Shown here piece by piece: positions 25,636 to 33,752 of a stretch of DNA of 64,000 nucleotides (position 1 is the stretch's first letter; each line of letters begins with the position of its first letter). The stretch is from contig JAIUNU010000008.1 of the NCBI GenBank assembly GCA_020161365.1, positions 1 through 64,000 on the forward strand, written 5' to 3'. The notes beneath the pieces are model-generated. The model was not told the origin of the DNA. It saw only the letters and a program-made list of their open reading frames with translations, and made no database searches. The translations under genes were made by a program, and so were the position numbers. Source of the DNA: Pseudomonadota bacterium (lineage in GTDB: Bacteria > Pseudomonadota > Alphaproteobacteria > Caulobacterales > Caulobacteraceae).

Positions 25636-27066
25636 TTACGCCCGTTCCTGCTGGGCCAGCACGCTCTTGCGCATGCCATAGGCCAGATAGATCACCGCGC
25701 CGATCAGGTGGGCGTAGAGGAAGTAGAGCTGAGTCTTGGCCGGCAGGCTGACGAACAGATAGAGGCAGCCCAGGATGCCGGCCGGCGCCACGACCTGCCA
25801 GAACGGCGTCGAGAACACCCGAGGCCGGTTCGGTTCGCGCAGGCGCAGCAGGATCACCGAGGCGCCGACGGCGATGAACGCCCACAGCGTGCCGGCGTTG
25901 GCCAGTTCGGCGATGTCCTTCAACGACAGCAGGCCCGACAGCACCGCCGACAGCACGCCGGTCAGCAGGGTCATCATCACCGGGGTGCCGGTCTTGGCGT
26001 TCACCTTCGACAGCGCGCGGGGCAGCAGGCCATCGCGCGCCATAACGAAGAAGATCCGGCTCTGGCCGTACATGAAGGCCAGGATCACGGTCGGCAGGGC
26101 CACGACGGCAGCCAGGGCGACCAGCTGGGCGATCTTGCCGTGGTTCAGGCTCTCCAGGATGAAGACCAGCGGGGCCTCGCTCTTGGAGAAGATCTCGGTG
26201 CGCGAGGCGCCGATCGAGACGGCGGCGACGATCATGTAGATCGCGGTGCAGGCGGCCATCGAGCCGACGATGCCGATGGTCAGGTCGCGCTTGGGGTTCT
26301 TGGTCTCCTCGGCGGCGGTCGAGACCGCGTCGAAGCCGTAGAAGGCGAAGAAGATCAGGCTGGCGGCGGCCATCACCCCGATCTTGGCGGCGTCGCCGGC
26401 CGCGCCCTCCGGCACATGGGCCTGGAAGCCGTTGGGCATGAACGGGGTGAAGTGGGCGATGTTGAACGCCGGCAGGCAAAGCACGACGAAGACGACCAGG
26501 GCGATGATCTTCACGAAGACCAGCACCATGTTCACCGTGGCGCTCTCGCGGGTGCCCAGCGCCAGCAGGCCCGCCACCGCCATCGAGATGAACACGGCCG
26601 GCAGGTTGATCAGGCCGCCCTGGTGGGGTCCGGCCAGCAGGGCGTCGGGGAAGCCGATCATCTTGAACAGGCCATGGGCGTGGGCCGACCAGCCGACGGC
26701 CACCGCCGCGCAGACCAGGGTGTATTCGAGGATCAGGCTCCAGCCGACGAACCAGGCGACCGGCTCCCCCATCGCCGCATAGCTATAGGTGTAGGCGCTG
26801 CCCGAGGCCGGGATCATCGTCGACAGCTCGGCGTAGCACAGCGCCGCGCAGGCGCAGACGGCGCCGGCGATCAGGAAGGACAGGATCACGCCCGGCCCGG
26901 CCAGGCCCGCCCCGACGCCGGTCAGGGTGTAGATGCCGGTGCCGACGATGGCCCCGACGCCGAGGGCCACCAGGTGGGGCCAGCTCAGTGTCTTCTTTAG
27001 CTGATGGCTGTCCGCATGACCGGCGGTGATGGTGTCGATGGCCTTGCGGCGCGTCCAGAAGCTCAC
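25636..27066 (-). CDS. APC-family amino acid permease (cationic amino acid transporter type)
   Basis: Inner-membrane protein of 476 aa with about 12 predicted helices. The first helix has the APC signature LVALGVGAIVGTGIYTLTGV (about 31-50), followed by LCYAELSTMIPASGSAYTYSY. The final segment (YFLYAHLIGAVIYLAYGMRKS) matches the CAT/YfnA-like subgroup. It should import amino acids by proton symport or exchange; the substrate is not apparent. RBS-like GGAGGG precedes the ATG. It may be co-transcribed with the acyl-CoA dehydrogenase 110 bases downstream, but the spacing leaves this open. Confidence 0.92.
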   Translation of the reverse strand: MSFWTRRKAIDTITAGHADSHQLKKTLSWPHLVALGVGAIVGTGIYTLTGVGAGLAGPGVILSFLIAGAVCACAALCYAELSTMIPASGSAYTYSYAAMGEPVAWFVGWSLILEYTLVCAAVAVGWSAHAHGLFKMIGFPDALLAGPHQGGLINLPAVFISMAVAGLLALGTRESATVNMVLVFVKIIALVVFVVLCLPAFNIAHFTPFMPNGFQAHVPEGAAGDAAKIGVMAAASLIFFAFYGFDAVSTAAEETKNPKRDLTIGIVGSMAACTAIYMIVAAVSIGASRTEIFSKSEAPLVFILESLNHGKIAQLVALAAVVALPTVILAFMYGQSRIFFVMARDGLLPRALSKVNAKTGTPVMMTLLTGVLSAVLSGLLSLKDIAELANAGTLWAFIAVGASVILLRLREPNRPRVFSTPFWQVVAPAGILGCLYLFVSLPAKTQLYFLYAHLIGAVIYLAYGMRKSVLAQQERA

Positions 27067-27133
27067 TTTGGGGGTCCCTCCGACTCTCGATGCGGACCAT
27101 GAAGCGGGTTTCGTTCTCAGCCAAGCCTCGAAG

Positions 27134-28135
27134 TTAGAAGAAAATCCTCGTCAGGGCGTAGGCGAGGATCGCCACGGCCAGGGTCAGCGTCACCAGCAGG
27201 ATCGCCAGGCGCGGCTTGACTTCCAGCAGGGCCTTGGGCCCGAGCTTGGCCGAGATCGCGCCAACGCCCGCCAGCAGCAGGAAGCTCGAGCAGGCGCCGA
27301 GGGTCGCGACCAGCGCCGGCGGGATCAGATTGAGGCCGCGGGCGGCGGCCAGGGCCGCGAAGCCCCAGACGAAGATCGGGGGGGCCTGCAGGCCTGAAAC
27401 GCGACCGCCTTGGGCCGTCCGGGTCAGCATCAGGCCGATCAGCACCACCGCCGGCCCCAGCCACAGGATCCGCGACAGCTTGGCCAGCGCCGCCGTGCCG
27501 GCCACCTCCGGCGACACCGAGGCCCCCGCCCCCGCCACCTGGGCGACGTCGTGGATCGATAGGCCGAAGAACACGCCCGCCTGGTGGGCGGTCAGGCCCA
27601 GGGCGTTGGCGACCGGCGGATAGCCCAGCATGGCCACGGTCGAGAGCAGGTTGACCCCGACGATGACCAGCGCCGTCGTCCGCTGGTTCTCGGGACTGGA
27701 GGGCGCGGCCTGCGAGGCGGCCAAGGCGGCCGAGGCGCCGCAGATCGAACAGGCGGCCGCCGCGATCAGAGCCTCGGCCAGCGGCAAGCCCAGAGCCGCG
27801 CCGGCCAGAGCCCCGATCCCGAGGCCGCCCAACACCACCGCGCCGCTGGCCAGCACGGCCGGACCGCCGAGAGCGGCGAACTCGCTCCAACTGATCTGGG
27901 CGCCCATCATGGCTACGCCCAGCCGCAAGCCGGGCTTGGCGAAGATGTCGAGACCCGCGCCGAGCTGTCCCTGCAGGCCCAGAGCGCCCAGCATCATGCC
28001 CAGCGCCACCGCGAGCAGCGGCGCGGGAGCGTGGAGGCTCTGGGACAGCAGCTTGGCCAGCACCGCCATCAGGAGACCGGCCAACAGGCCCGGTCCGACC
28101 CGGACGGCGTTCAGGCGCAGGGTCGCGGCGGTCAT
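27134..28135 (-). CDS. YeiH-family putative sulfate/sulfonate exporter
   Basis: The ATG at 28135 (MTAATLRLNAV) overlaps the preceding small gene by 4 bases and gives 333 aa, the family length. The open frame continues about 600 bases further upstream, but that part translates to arginine/glycine-rich shadow. Ten or so hydrophobic helices are visible. The family block ALIAAAACSICGASAALAAS and FFGLSIHDVAQVAGAG (about 130-225) is diagnostic of the UPF0324/YeiH group. Members are proposed to export sulfate or sulfonate, though evidence across the family is thin. It is paired with a small membrane protein and a divergent Lrp/AsnC regulator, so regulation by an amino acid or related ligand is plausible. 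Confidence 0.88.
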   Translation of the reverse strand: MTAATLRLNAVRVGPGLLAGLLMAVLAKLLSQSLHAPAPLLAVALGMMLGALGLQGQLGAGLDIFAKPGLRLGVAMMGAQISWSEFAALGGPAVLASGAVVLGGLGIGALAGAALGLPLAEALIAAAACSICGASAALAASQAAPSSPENQRTTALVIVGVNLLSTVAMLGYPPVANALGLTAHQAGVFFGLSIHDVAQVAGAGASVSPEVAGTAALAKLSRILWLGPAVVLIGLMLTRTAQGGRVSGLQAPPIFVWGFAALAAARGLNLIPPALVATLGACSSFLLLAGVGAISAKLGPKALLEVKPRLAILLVTLTLAVAILAYALTRIFF

Positions 28136-28389
28136 CCGCGGACGGTTTCGCCGTTCATCGAGGCGGCGGCGAAGTGGGCGTCGGCCTTGGCGCAACGGTT
28201 GCTCAGCCGCTCGTGCAGGCGGCGCACGGTCTGGCTGCCGGTGCGCTCGAAGGCGAAGGGCAGGATGCCGTGGATGATGCAGGCCAGGCCCGCGCCCAGC
28301 AAGGTGAAGCCAAAGCTCCAGGCCACGCCCATGTGCTGTCCGTAGCTCTCGCCGACCGACTTGGGATGACGCGTGAACGACAGGTCCAT
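28132..28389 (-). CDS. Small membrane protein, DUF6356-like
   Basis: Protein of 85 aa, translationally coupled (ATGA) to the YeiH-type gene downstream. One central hydrophobic helix (about 23-47, AWSFGFTLLGAGLACIIHGILPF) is flanked by a polar N-terminus (FTRHPKSVGESYGQH) and a basic C-terminal region with LHERLSNR. The N-terminal HPKSVGESYGQHM motif is shared with a family of small proteobacterial membrane proteins that I recall as DUF6356; the function is not known. Probably produced together with the exporter. Confidence 0.8.
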   Translation of the reverse strand: MDLSFTRHPKSVGESYGQHMGVAWSFGFTLLGAGLACIIHGILPFAFERTGSQTVRRLHERLSNRCAKADAHFAAASMNGETVRG

Positions 28390-28479
28390 GGGAGCCCCGC
28401 TGGCTGAAACCGAGGCGTTCTAGGATGCCGTGGATTCGGAGAAAGACATTGTTTGAAAGGTTACCATTTCCGCGATATG

Positions 28480-28494
28480 GAGAATTTCGTTCTC
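28480..28494. promoter_or_regulatory. Lrp/AsnC-type 15-bp palindrome in the divergent promoter
   Basis: GAGAATTTCGTTCTC lies 20 bases before the regulator ATG: five-base inverted arms around a five-base AT-containing centre. Size and layout match operators of Lrp/AsnC proteins. It would allow the regulator to control itself and the divergent small membrane protein-exporter operon. The binding is inferred. Confidence 0.5.
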
Positions 28495-28513
28495 TTCTGA
28501 ATCGGATTTCGAG

Positions 28514-28981
28514 ATGATTGATCTCGATCAAATCGATCGTCGTCTGCTGGCCATCCTGCAGGAGGACGCCACCGTTCCCATCGCCGAGCTGGCGGAGCGG
28601 GTGGGCCTGAGCCAGACCCCCTGCTGGAAGCGCGTGCGCCGCCTCCAGGACGCCGGGGTCATCACCGCCCGTGTCGCCCTGCTCGACCGCGAGGCCCTGG
28701 ACCTGGGCCTGACCGTGTTCGTCGCCGTCAAGACCGGCCACCACGACGAGGGCTGGCTGAACCAGTTCGCCGCCGGGGCCAGCGCCCTGCCCGAGGTCGT
28801 CGAGTTCTATCGGATGAGCGGCGATGTCGACTATCTCCTCAAGGTCGTGGTCAAGGACATCGCCGCCTATGACCGCTTCTACAAACGCCTGATCGCCACC
28901 GCGCCCCTGACCGACGTCTCGTCCAGCTTCGCCATGGAGCAGATCAAGTTCACCACCGCCCTGCCGATCGCTCCGACCTGA
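28514..28981 (+). CDS. Lrp/AsnC family transcriptional regulator
   Basis: Protein of 155 aa. An N-terminal helix-turn-helix (about 4-62) has DQIDRRLLAILQEDATVPIAELAERVGLSQTPCWKRVRRL, the canonical AsnC opening. The C-terminal RAM ligand-binding domain (about 70-150) has VVEFYRMSGDVDYLLKVVVKD. These proteins sense amino acids and form octamers. It is divergent from the small membrane protein and YeiH-type exporter and probably regulates them. No strong ribosome-binding site is visible before the ATG. Confidence 0.93.
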   Translation: MIDLDQIDRRLLAILQEDATVPIAELAERVGLSQTPCWKRVRRLQDAGVITARVALLDREALDLGLTVFVAVKTGHHDEGWLNQFAAGASALPEVVEFYRMSGDVDYLLKVVVKDIAAYDRFYKRLIATAPLTDVSSSFAMEQIKFTTALPIAPT

Positions 28982-28994
28982 GGGGGGTTAGACG

Positions 28995-29112
28995 ATCCTC
29001 CCCCCCAGCGGGGGAGGTGGCGTGAAGCGCCGGAGGGGGAAGTCCTGCAGACCCTGCCTCTTCCCCCTCCGTCGTCTCTTCGAGCCGACACCTCCCCCGC
29101 TGGGGGGAGGAT
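28995..29112. repeat. Long GC-rich imperfect palindrome just after the Lrp/AsnC gene
   Basis: The outer arms, about 24 bases each, are near-perfect inverse complements: ATCCTCCCCCCAGCGGGGGAGG at the left and its mirror at about 29089-29112. Inner arms pair GGAGGGGGAAG with CTTCCCCCTCC. As RNA it would fold into one long branched hairpin right after the regulator stop and could serve as a terminator or mRNA stabiliser. It looks like a dispersed intergenic element rather than a unique site. Confidence 0.75.
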
Positions 29113-29159
29113 TTGGGACGCGGTTCATCCACTTCACGCGATCGCTCGCTGAAGGTCTG

Positions 29160-29450
29160 GAAAGGGATGCGGAGCGCCGGACATCGTCCGGAGTGTGAGT
29201 TTGCAGATACCGTTTCGACGAAGCCCGAACGCTCCGCGCAGCCGTTATTCGCCAGCGTCCCGTCGGGTGGCCCTGTTCAGGCCTTACCGGGACCTGGGCG
29301 CTTCCGTTTCCGGAAGTCCCAGCGATCGAGGAGGACGAGCCACTCCAGGCTAAGACACATCCTTTTGCCCTCAACCACGCCGACGGCGGGCGGGTGAGCC
29401 CAGCAAGCTCAGCCCCGGACCGTTCGAGTATCCCCCTCGAACCTGTCCCC
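29160..29450. ncRNA. Candidate structured RNA, identity unknown
   Basis: The gap 29113-29745 has no credible coding frame, but this part contains clustered perfect helices. They are: GCGGAGCG (29170-29177) with CGCTCCGC near 29230 as an 8-bp long-range stem; CCGGAC-ATC-GTCCGG inside it; GGCC-CTGTTCA-GGCC (29269-29283); CTGGG..CTTCCG-TTTC-CGGAAG..CCCAG (29294-29322); TGAGC with a 7-base loop (29395-29411); and GTTCGAG with a 7-base loop (29422-29442) extended by GGAC/GTCC. I searched by eye for tmRNA tag, RNase P, 6S and SRP motifs on both strands and found none. Strand and ends are undetermined. Confidence 0.35.
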
Positions 29451-29745
29451 GCTCGACCGCCCCCCGCCGCCGCAAATGGTCGCTGGCCATGCGCCCCTTC
29501 CTCGCGACGAGGTGGAAGCATTGTGCAGGTGATTTCAACGCGGATGATTCAGCGGCGCATTAAAATCGCAAGCCTCTGATTTCATGGACTCTGGCGCCGC
29601 GAAAGACGGGGATTGGGCGTCCTCGATCCCCGTCGAGGGCCACGGTCGTTCAGCAGCGCTATCGCCCGCCTCAGCGGAACTGGTTTGATCGGCGCGGGCC
29701 CGCGCGGTTGGGTGACGCTCGGTTTCACGTCCGGAGCGGGAGACG

Positions 29746-29970
29746 ATGTCCAAGCCTAGCGCCGCCGCCGCGCCCGTCGATCAGGGCCAGAACCTTTCAG
29801 CCTGGCTGGCCTGCGTCGCCAACGCGATTCCGCTCTGGGTGACGCTGGTGGCGCTGCTGCACGGCAGCCTCGGCCCGCTCACGCCGCTGGCGCAGCTCGG
29901 CGCCTATGTCGCGGTGCTGGCGCTGTGGATCGGCCTCTTCAAGCCCTGGACGGCCGAGCGCCCGGGCTAG
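29746..29970 (+). CDS. Small two-helix membrane protein, hypothetical
   Basis: Protein of 74 aa preceded by GGAGCGGGAGACG, a good ribosome-binding site. After a polar N-terminus (about 1-17) there are two hydrophobic segments (about 18-41, WLACVANAIPLWVTLVALL; and 46-65, LAQLGAYVAVLALWIGLF), then a short KPW tail. Unlike neighbouring shadow frames its composition is that of a real membrane protein. No family is recognised and no partner gene is adjacent. Confidence 0.55.
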   Translation: MSKPSAAAAPVDQGQNLSAWLACVANAIPLWVTLVALLHGSLGPLTPLAQLGAYVAVLALWIGLFKPWTAERPG

Positions 29971-30028
29971 CGACCGCTGCTAAAAGCGGACGGATCGAGG
30001 GTCTGTGTTGGGTGGATGTCGGTCATTG

Positions 30029-30172
30029 CTCCCTCTCCCAGAGGGAGAGGGTTGGGGAGAGGGGTTACAGCGTCCGACGGAGCGCCGGCACGCCGTCAGC
30101 CCTCGTAACCCCTCTCCCTCCCACCGCTTCGCGGCGGGCCCCTCCCTCTCCCTAAAGGAGAGGGAGGCAAAG
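30029..30172. repeat. GC-rich palindromic intergenic repeat
   Basis: Contains nested inverted arms: CCCTCTCC with GGAGAGGG at both ends, and GGAGAGGGGTTAC (about 30055-30067) with GTAACCCCTCTCC (about 30106-30118). It lies between the small membrane protein and the convergent TetR gene and could terminate both transcripts. It differs in sequence from the 28995-29112 element but shares the style of CCCTCTCC-rich branched hairpins. The rest of 29971-30250 holds nothing else. Confidence 0.65.
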
Positions 30173-30250
30173 TCCGCTATGGGTCGTGAGCAGCGCCTAA
30201 CGCCCCCCAAGAAACCCGACCTTCCCGGCCTCATCGCCTGGCCGGGGCCC

Positions 30251-30880
30251 CTACTCCGGCCACAGATCCTGTATGTCGCCCTTGCGGTTCAGCATGTGCG
30301 TGGCGCGCTTGATCACCGCCAGCAGGCGTTCCTTGCGGCCGTCCTTGTCATAGGTCAGCGTGGTGCGGGCCAGGCCCTCCAGCATGAAGCGGGCGAGGTC
30401 GCGGCTGGCCTGGAAGCGGGGGCCGGCGCCGGCGTGGAGGATCTTCAGGAAGTGGTCGCCGGCCTGGGCGCGGTCGAACTCGGCCTGAGCGGGCGCCAGC
30501 AGAGCATGGATGGCCGGGTCGGTGCGACCGGCGGCCTCCAGCTCGGCGAAGGCGGTGAAGGGGACGCTGTGCAGCAGGTCCCAATAGCTGTCGATCGCGT
30601 GCTCGGTGACGTCGGCGCCGGGCGGCAGGCTGTCGGCGGCGGCGCGGAACAGGGCCGAGCGCTCGGCCTGGATATGGGCGACGGCCGCCTCGACCAGCGC
30701 CTCGCGGGTGGGGAAGTGATAGAGCATCGCCCCGCGCGTGAGGCCCGCAGCGTCGGCGATGGCCGGGTTGGTGGCCGCGTGATAGCCGATCTCGGCGAAC
30801 AGATGCATCGCCCGGTCGAGAATCCGCGCGCGCGTTTTCTGCGACTTGCGGGTGTCCTTGGCGAGGCGGGCGGCGTCCAT
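30251..30880 (-). CDS. TetR family transcriptional regulator
   Basis: Protein of 209 aa. The N-terminal TetR DNA-binding domain (about 14-60) has RARILDRAMHLFAEIGYHAATNPAIADAAGLTRGAMLYHFPTREALV. The C-terminal ligand-binding helices (about 70-200) show no family beyond TetR. The likely target is its own gene or the divergent phosphoesterase-glycosyltransferase operon starting at 31160; the 280-base shared promoter region contains no obvious long palindrome. The ligand is unknown. Confidence 0.92.
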   Translation of the reverse strand: MDAARLAKDTRKSQKTRARILDRAMHLFAEIGYHAATNPAIADAAGLTRGAMLYHFPTREALVEAAVAHIQAERSALFRAAADSLPPGADVTEHAIDSYWDLLHSVPFTAFAELEAAGRTDPAIHALLAPAQAEFDRAQAGDHFLKILHAGAGPRFQASRDLARFMLEGLARTTLTYDKDGRKERLLAVIKRATHMLNRKGDIQDLWPE

Positions 30881-31159
30881 AAGGTTGATCTAGTGCGCGC
30901 CATGCTGCACCGCAACAGGCCAGCGGGCCCTTGCGGCAAAAGGCTTCGGGCCCCGGTCAGGTTTTTGACGTTTTTGTCGAAACTGCGCGTTTTTCGGGCT
31001 TACGCAAGGGAAGCGAAGGCCAGGGCGCGATCGACCGAGCTTCATCAAAGCGACATGCAATCGGCTTAATCGCCACCCACTGGCCGCCATCGCGCCGATC
31101 CGGGGACGGAGCGATCTCACGGCGGCCTTCACCGGGTTCGACCAATGGGGGGTTCGACC

Positions 31160-31984
31160 ATGACCGCCGACGTCGCCGTCCGCCACTATCGCGCTGTGTT
31201 CATCAGCGACCTGCACCTGGGCACACGCGGCTGTCAGGCCGAGCTCTTGCTGGACTTCATCCGTCACATCGAGTGCGACAAGCTCTATCTGGTGGGCGAC
31301 ATCATCGACGGCTGGAAGCTGCGCGGCGGCTGGCACTGGCCCCAGGCGCACAACGACGTGGTCCAGAAGATCCTGCGCATGGCCCGCAAGGGCACCGAGG
31401 TGATCTATGTGCCCGGCAACCACGACGACCGGGTGCGCGAATTCTGCGGCGTCCACTTCGGCGGCGTGGTGGTGGCGCGCGACATGATCCACGAGACGGC
31501 GGCGGGCAAGCGCTACCTGGTGGTGCACGGCGACGAGTTCGACGGCGTGGTGCAGCACGCCAAGTGGCTCGCCTTCCTCGGGGATTGGTCCTATAGAACC
31601 ATCCTCATGCTGAACACCTTGGTGAATCGCCTGCGGCGTCGCCTGGGGTTCGGATACTGGAGTTTCTCGGCCTATCTGAAGGTCAAGGTGAAGAACGCGT
31701 TGCAGTTCATCGAGAACTTCGAGGCCGCCGTGGCCGACGAGGCCCGACGTCGCGGGGTGGACGGTGTGATCTGTGGTCACATCCACAAGGCCGAGATGCG
31801 CGACATCGACGGCATCCACTACGTCAATGACGGCGACTGGGTGGAAAGCTGCACGGCCCTGGCCGAGCACGCGGACGGGCGCCTGGAAATTCTCGAATGG
31901 GCCAAGATGCGCTCGTGGTCGGTGATCGACCGCGCGCCCGCCGCCCCCTCGGATGAGCCGCTTCCGGAGCCGGCCGCCGCCTGA
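31160..31984 (+). CDS. Calcineurin-like metallophosphoesterase, LpxH-like (UDP-2,3-diacylglucosamine pyrophosphatase family)
   Basis: The ATG at 31160 (MTADVAVRHYR) is preferred over 31145 because GGGGGG lies just upstream. It gives 274 aa. All metallophosphoesterase blocks are present: FISDLHLG near 14-21, VGDIIDGW near 47-54, VPGNHDDR near 83-90, VHGDEFD near 121 and GHIHKAEM near 208-215. The HWPQAHNDV and tail regions match a group related to LpxH but common beside glycosyltransferases. It shares one base with the following glycosyltransferase gene (TGATG), so both probably act on the same lipid or sugar-phosphate product. Whether it is the genome's true lipid A enzyme cannot be told from the window. 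Confidence 0.85.
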   Translation: MTADVAVRHYRAVFISDLHLGTRGCQAELLLDFIRHIECDKLYLVGDIIDGWKLRGGWHWPQAHNDVVQKILRMARKGTEVIYVPGNHDDRVREFCGVHFGGVVVARDMIHETAAGKRYLVVHGDEFDGVVQHAKWLAFLGDWSYRTILMLNTLVNRLRRRLGFGYWSFSAYLKVKVKNALQFIENFEAAVADEARRRGVDGVICGHIHKAEMRDIDGIHYVNDGDWVESCTALAEHADGRLEILEWAKMRSWSVIDRAPAAPSDEPLPEPAAA

Positions 31985-33075
31985 TGCGAATTCTGCTTGC
32001 GACCGATGCGTGGGAGCCCCAGGTCAACGGGGTGGTGCGGACTCTGACCCGCGTGGTCGAGGAGCTGCGCGCGATGGGCCATATCGTCGATGTGGTCAGC
32101 CCCGACCAGTTCCCGACCTTCCCGCTGCCGACCTATCCCGAGATCAAGCTGGCCATCGGCGCCTATGAGCCGGTGCAGGAGCGCTTCAAGCTGTTCGAGC
32201 CCGAGGCGATCCACATCGCCACCGAGGGACCGATCGGCCTGGCCGCGCGGCGGATCTGCCTGGAGTGGAAGCTGCCGTTCACGACCAGCTACCACACCAA
32301 GTTCCCCGAATATGTCTCGGCCCGCCTGCCGCTGCCGCTGGCGGCCGGCTACACCTACATGCGCTGGTTCCACAAGCCGTCGGGCCGCTTGATGGTGGCC
32401 ACGCCGACCATGCGCGACGAGCTGGCCAAGCACGGCTTCCGCAACCTCTCGCCGTGGTCGCGCGGCGTGGACACCGACATCTTCAAGCCCCGCCTGCCGG
32501 ATGAGCCCGACCTCTTCGAGGGCCTGCCGCGGCCGATCTTCCTCAATGTCGGCCGGGTGGCCGTGGAGAAGAACATCGAGGCCTTCGCCAGCCTCGACCT
32601 GCCGGGCACCAAGGTTGTCATCGGCGATGGTCCCCAGCGCGAGGAGCTGGCCGAGAAGTATCCAGAGGTGAAGTTCCTGGGGGCCAAGTTCGGCGACGAG
32701 CTGGGCCGCTATTTCGGCTGCGCCGACGTGTTCTGCTTCCCCTCGCTGACCGACACCTTCGGCCTCGTCATCCTGGAGGCCATGGCCGCCGGCGTGCCGG
32801 TGGCGGCGTTCTCGGCTCCGGGTCCGGTGGACATCATTCCCGGCTCCAACGCCGGCGTCCTCGCGCCCGGCCAGACCGAAGGGCTGCGCGAGGCGTGCCT
32901 GGCGTGCCTGGACCTGGACCGCACCGTGGTCCGCAAGTTCGCCGAGCGGTTCTCGTGGCGCGCCTGCGCCGAGGAGTTCTTCCGCAACCTGCAGCCTTAT
33001 CCAGAACCGGAAAAGACCCGCTTCTGGCGACGGCTGCGACGCCTGGCCCGCCTGCGCAAGAAGACGGCGGCCTAG
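31984..33075 (+). CDS. GT4-family glycosyltransferase
   Basis: Protein of 363 aa with the GT-B fold. An N-terminal Rossmann domain starts MRILLATDAWEPQVNGVVRTL, typical of the SqdX/MgtA-like group; TTSYHTKFPEYVSARLPLP lies near 97. The C-terminal nucleotide-sugar domain has FLNVGRVAVEKNIEAF near 187 and the EX7E-type block CFPSLTDTFGLVILEAMAAGVPV near 252-275. A basic C-terminus (WRRLRRLARLRKKTAA) suits a peripheral membrane enzyme. It is coupled to the phosphoesterase. The product is probably a glycolipid; donor and acceptor are unknown. Confidence 0.88.
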   Translation: MRILLATDAWEPQVNGVVRTLTRVVEELRAMGHIVDVVSPDQFPTFPLPTYPEIKLAIGAYEPVQERFKLFEPEAIHIATEGPIGLAARRICLEWKLPFTTSYHTKFPEYVSARLPLPLAAGYTYMRWFHKPSGRLMVATPTMRDELAKHGFRNLSPWSRGVDTDIFKPRLPDEPDLFEGLPRPIFLNVGRVAVEKNIEAFASLDLPGTKVVIGDGPQREELAEKYPEVKFLGAKFGDELGRYFGCADVFCFPSLTDTFGLVILEAMAAGVPVAAFSAPGPVDIIPGSNAGVLAPGQTEGLREACLACLDLDRTVVRKFAERFSWRACAEEFFRNLQPYPEPEKTRFWRRLRRLARLRKKTAA

Positions 33076-33752
33076 AAGATTCGCCCCTGCAGCCACAGGA
33101 TGGCGGGATAGGCGCTCAGCCAGGTCCAGAAGAAGCGGTTGAGCCCGAACAGGCAGGCGTTGGCGAGGTGGAAGGTCCCGGCCACGACCAGGCCCGCCAC
33201 CAAAGCCGGCGTCCACAGCAGGGTGAGCGGAAACGCGAGCTCAAAGCCCATCACGCCCCAGGACATGGCCCGCAACAGGCGCGGCCGGTCGGCGAAGGCG
33301 CGCAGGCCCTCGGCGACTGGATAGGCCGAGAACTGGAACACATCCCGCAGCGCCCGCCCCGAGCGCCAGTCGGGGTTCACGACCTTCACCCAGCCTGAGA
33401 TGAAATAGGACAGGGTCAGTTGCGCCCCCAGATAGCCGAATGCCAGCTCGGCCAGCATCGGCGTGGGCGAAAGCCGCGACAGCGTCAGGCACCAGAGGAT
33501 CAGAAGCCCCATGCGGTCGCTGCCGCCATTATAGGGGCCCTGGAAGCGGTGCAGGATCAGCAGCGACAAGCCGGCCAGCCCGACCAGGGGCCAGGGGCCC
33601 GCGACGCCGGCCAGCACCAGGATCGCCAGCCCGATCCGCGCGCCGAACAGGATCCGCTCGTCGCGGAACCCGCGCAGATGCTCCAGGCTCTGCTGGATCA
33701 GCGCCAGAGCCAGCAGGATCTCGACGAGGCGGCGGGCCAGTTCCAGGCTCAT
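33072..33752 (-). CDS. HTTM/DoxX-like integral membrane protein
   Basis: The ATG at 33752 overlaps the upstream stop by 4 bases, giving 226 aa; the longer open frame upstream is a shadow. About six hydrophobic helices are visible, with conserved-looking loops HRFQGPYNGGSDRMG near 90 and YFISGWVKVVNPDWRSGRALRDVF near 130-155. The latter resembles the HTTM (vitamin K carboxylase-like) membrane family. The enzymatic role is unknown. It ends convergent with the glycosyltransferase, overlapping its last 4 bases. Confidence 0.78.
   Translation of the reverse strand: MSLELARRLVEILLALALIQQSLEHLRGFRDERILFGARIGLAILVLAGVAGPWPLVGLAGLSLLILHRFQGPYNGGSDRMGLLILWCLTLSRLSPTPMLAELAFGYLGAQLTLSYFISGWVKVVNPDWRSGRALRDVFQFSAYPVAEGLRAFADRPRLLRAMSWGVMGFELAFPLTLLWTPALVAGLVVAGTFHLANACLFGLNRFFWTWLSAYPAILWLQGRIF

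Noticed and set aside
28136..28744. N-terminal 200-codon extension of the YeiH-type exporter frame
   Set aside because: It overlaps the small DUF6356-like gene and the divergent regulator and reads as low-complexity shadow; the family starts at the ATG at 28135.
29160..29520. tmRNA, RNase P RNA, 6S RNA or SRP RNA as identity for the structured region
   Set aside because: No tag-peptide frame, no GAGGAAAGUCC-type core, no SRP GGAA/AGCA loop pair and no single long 6S-type bubble are visible on either strand.
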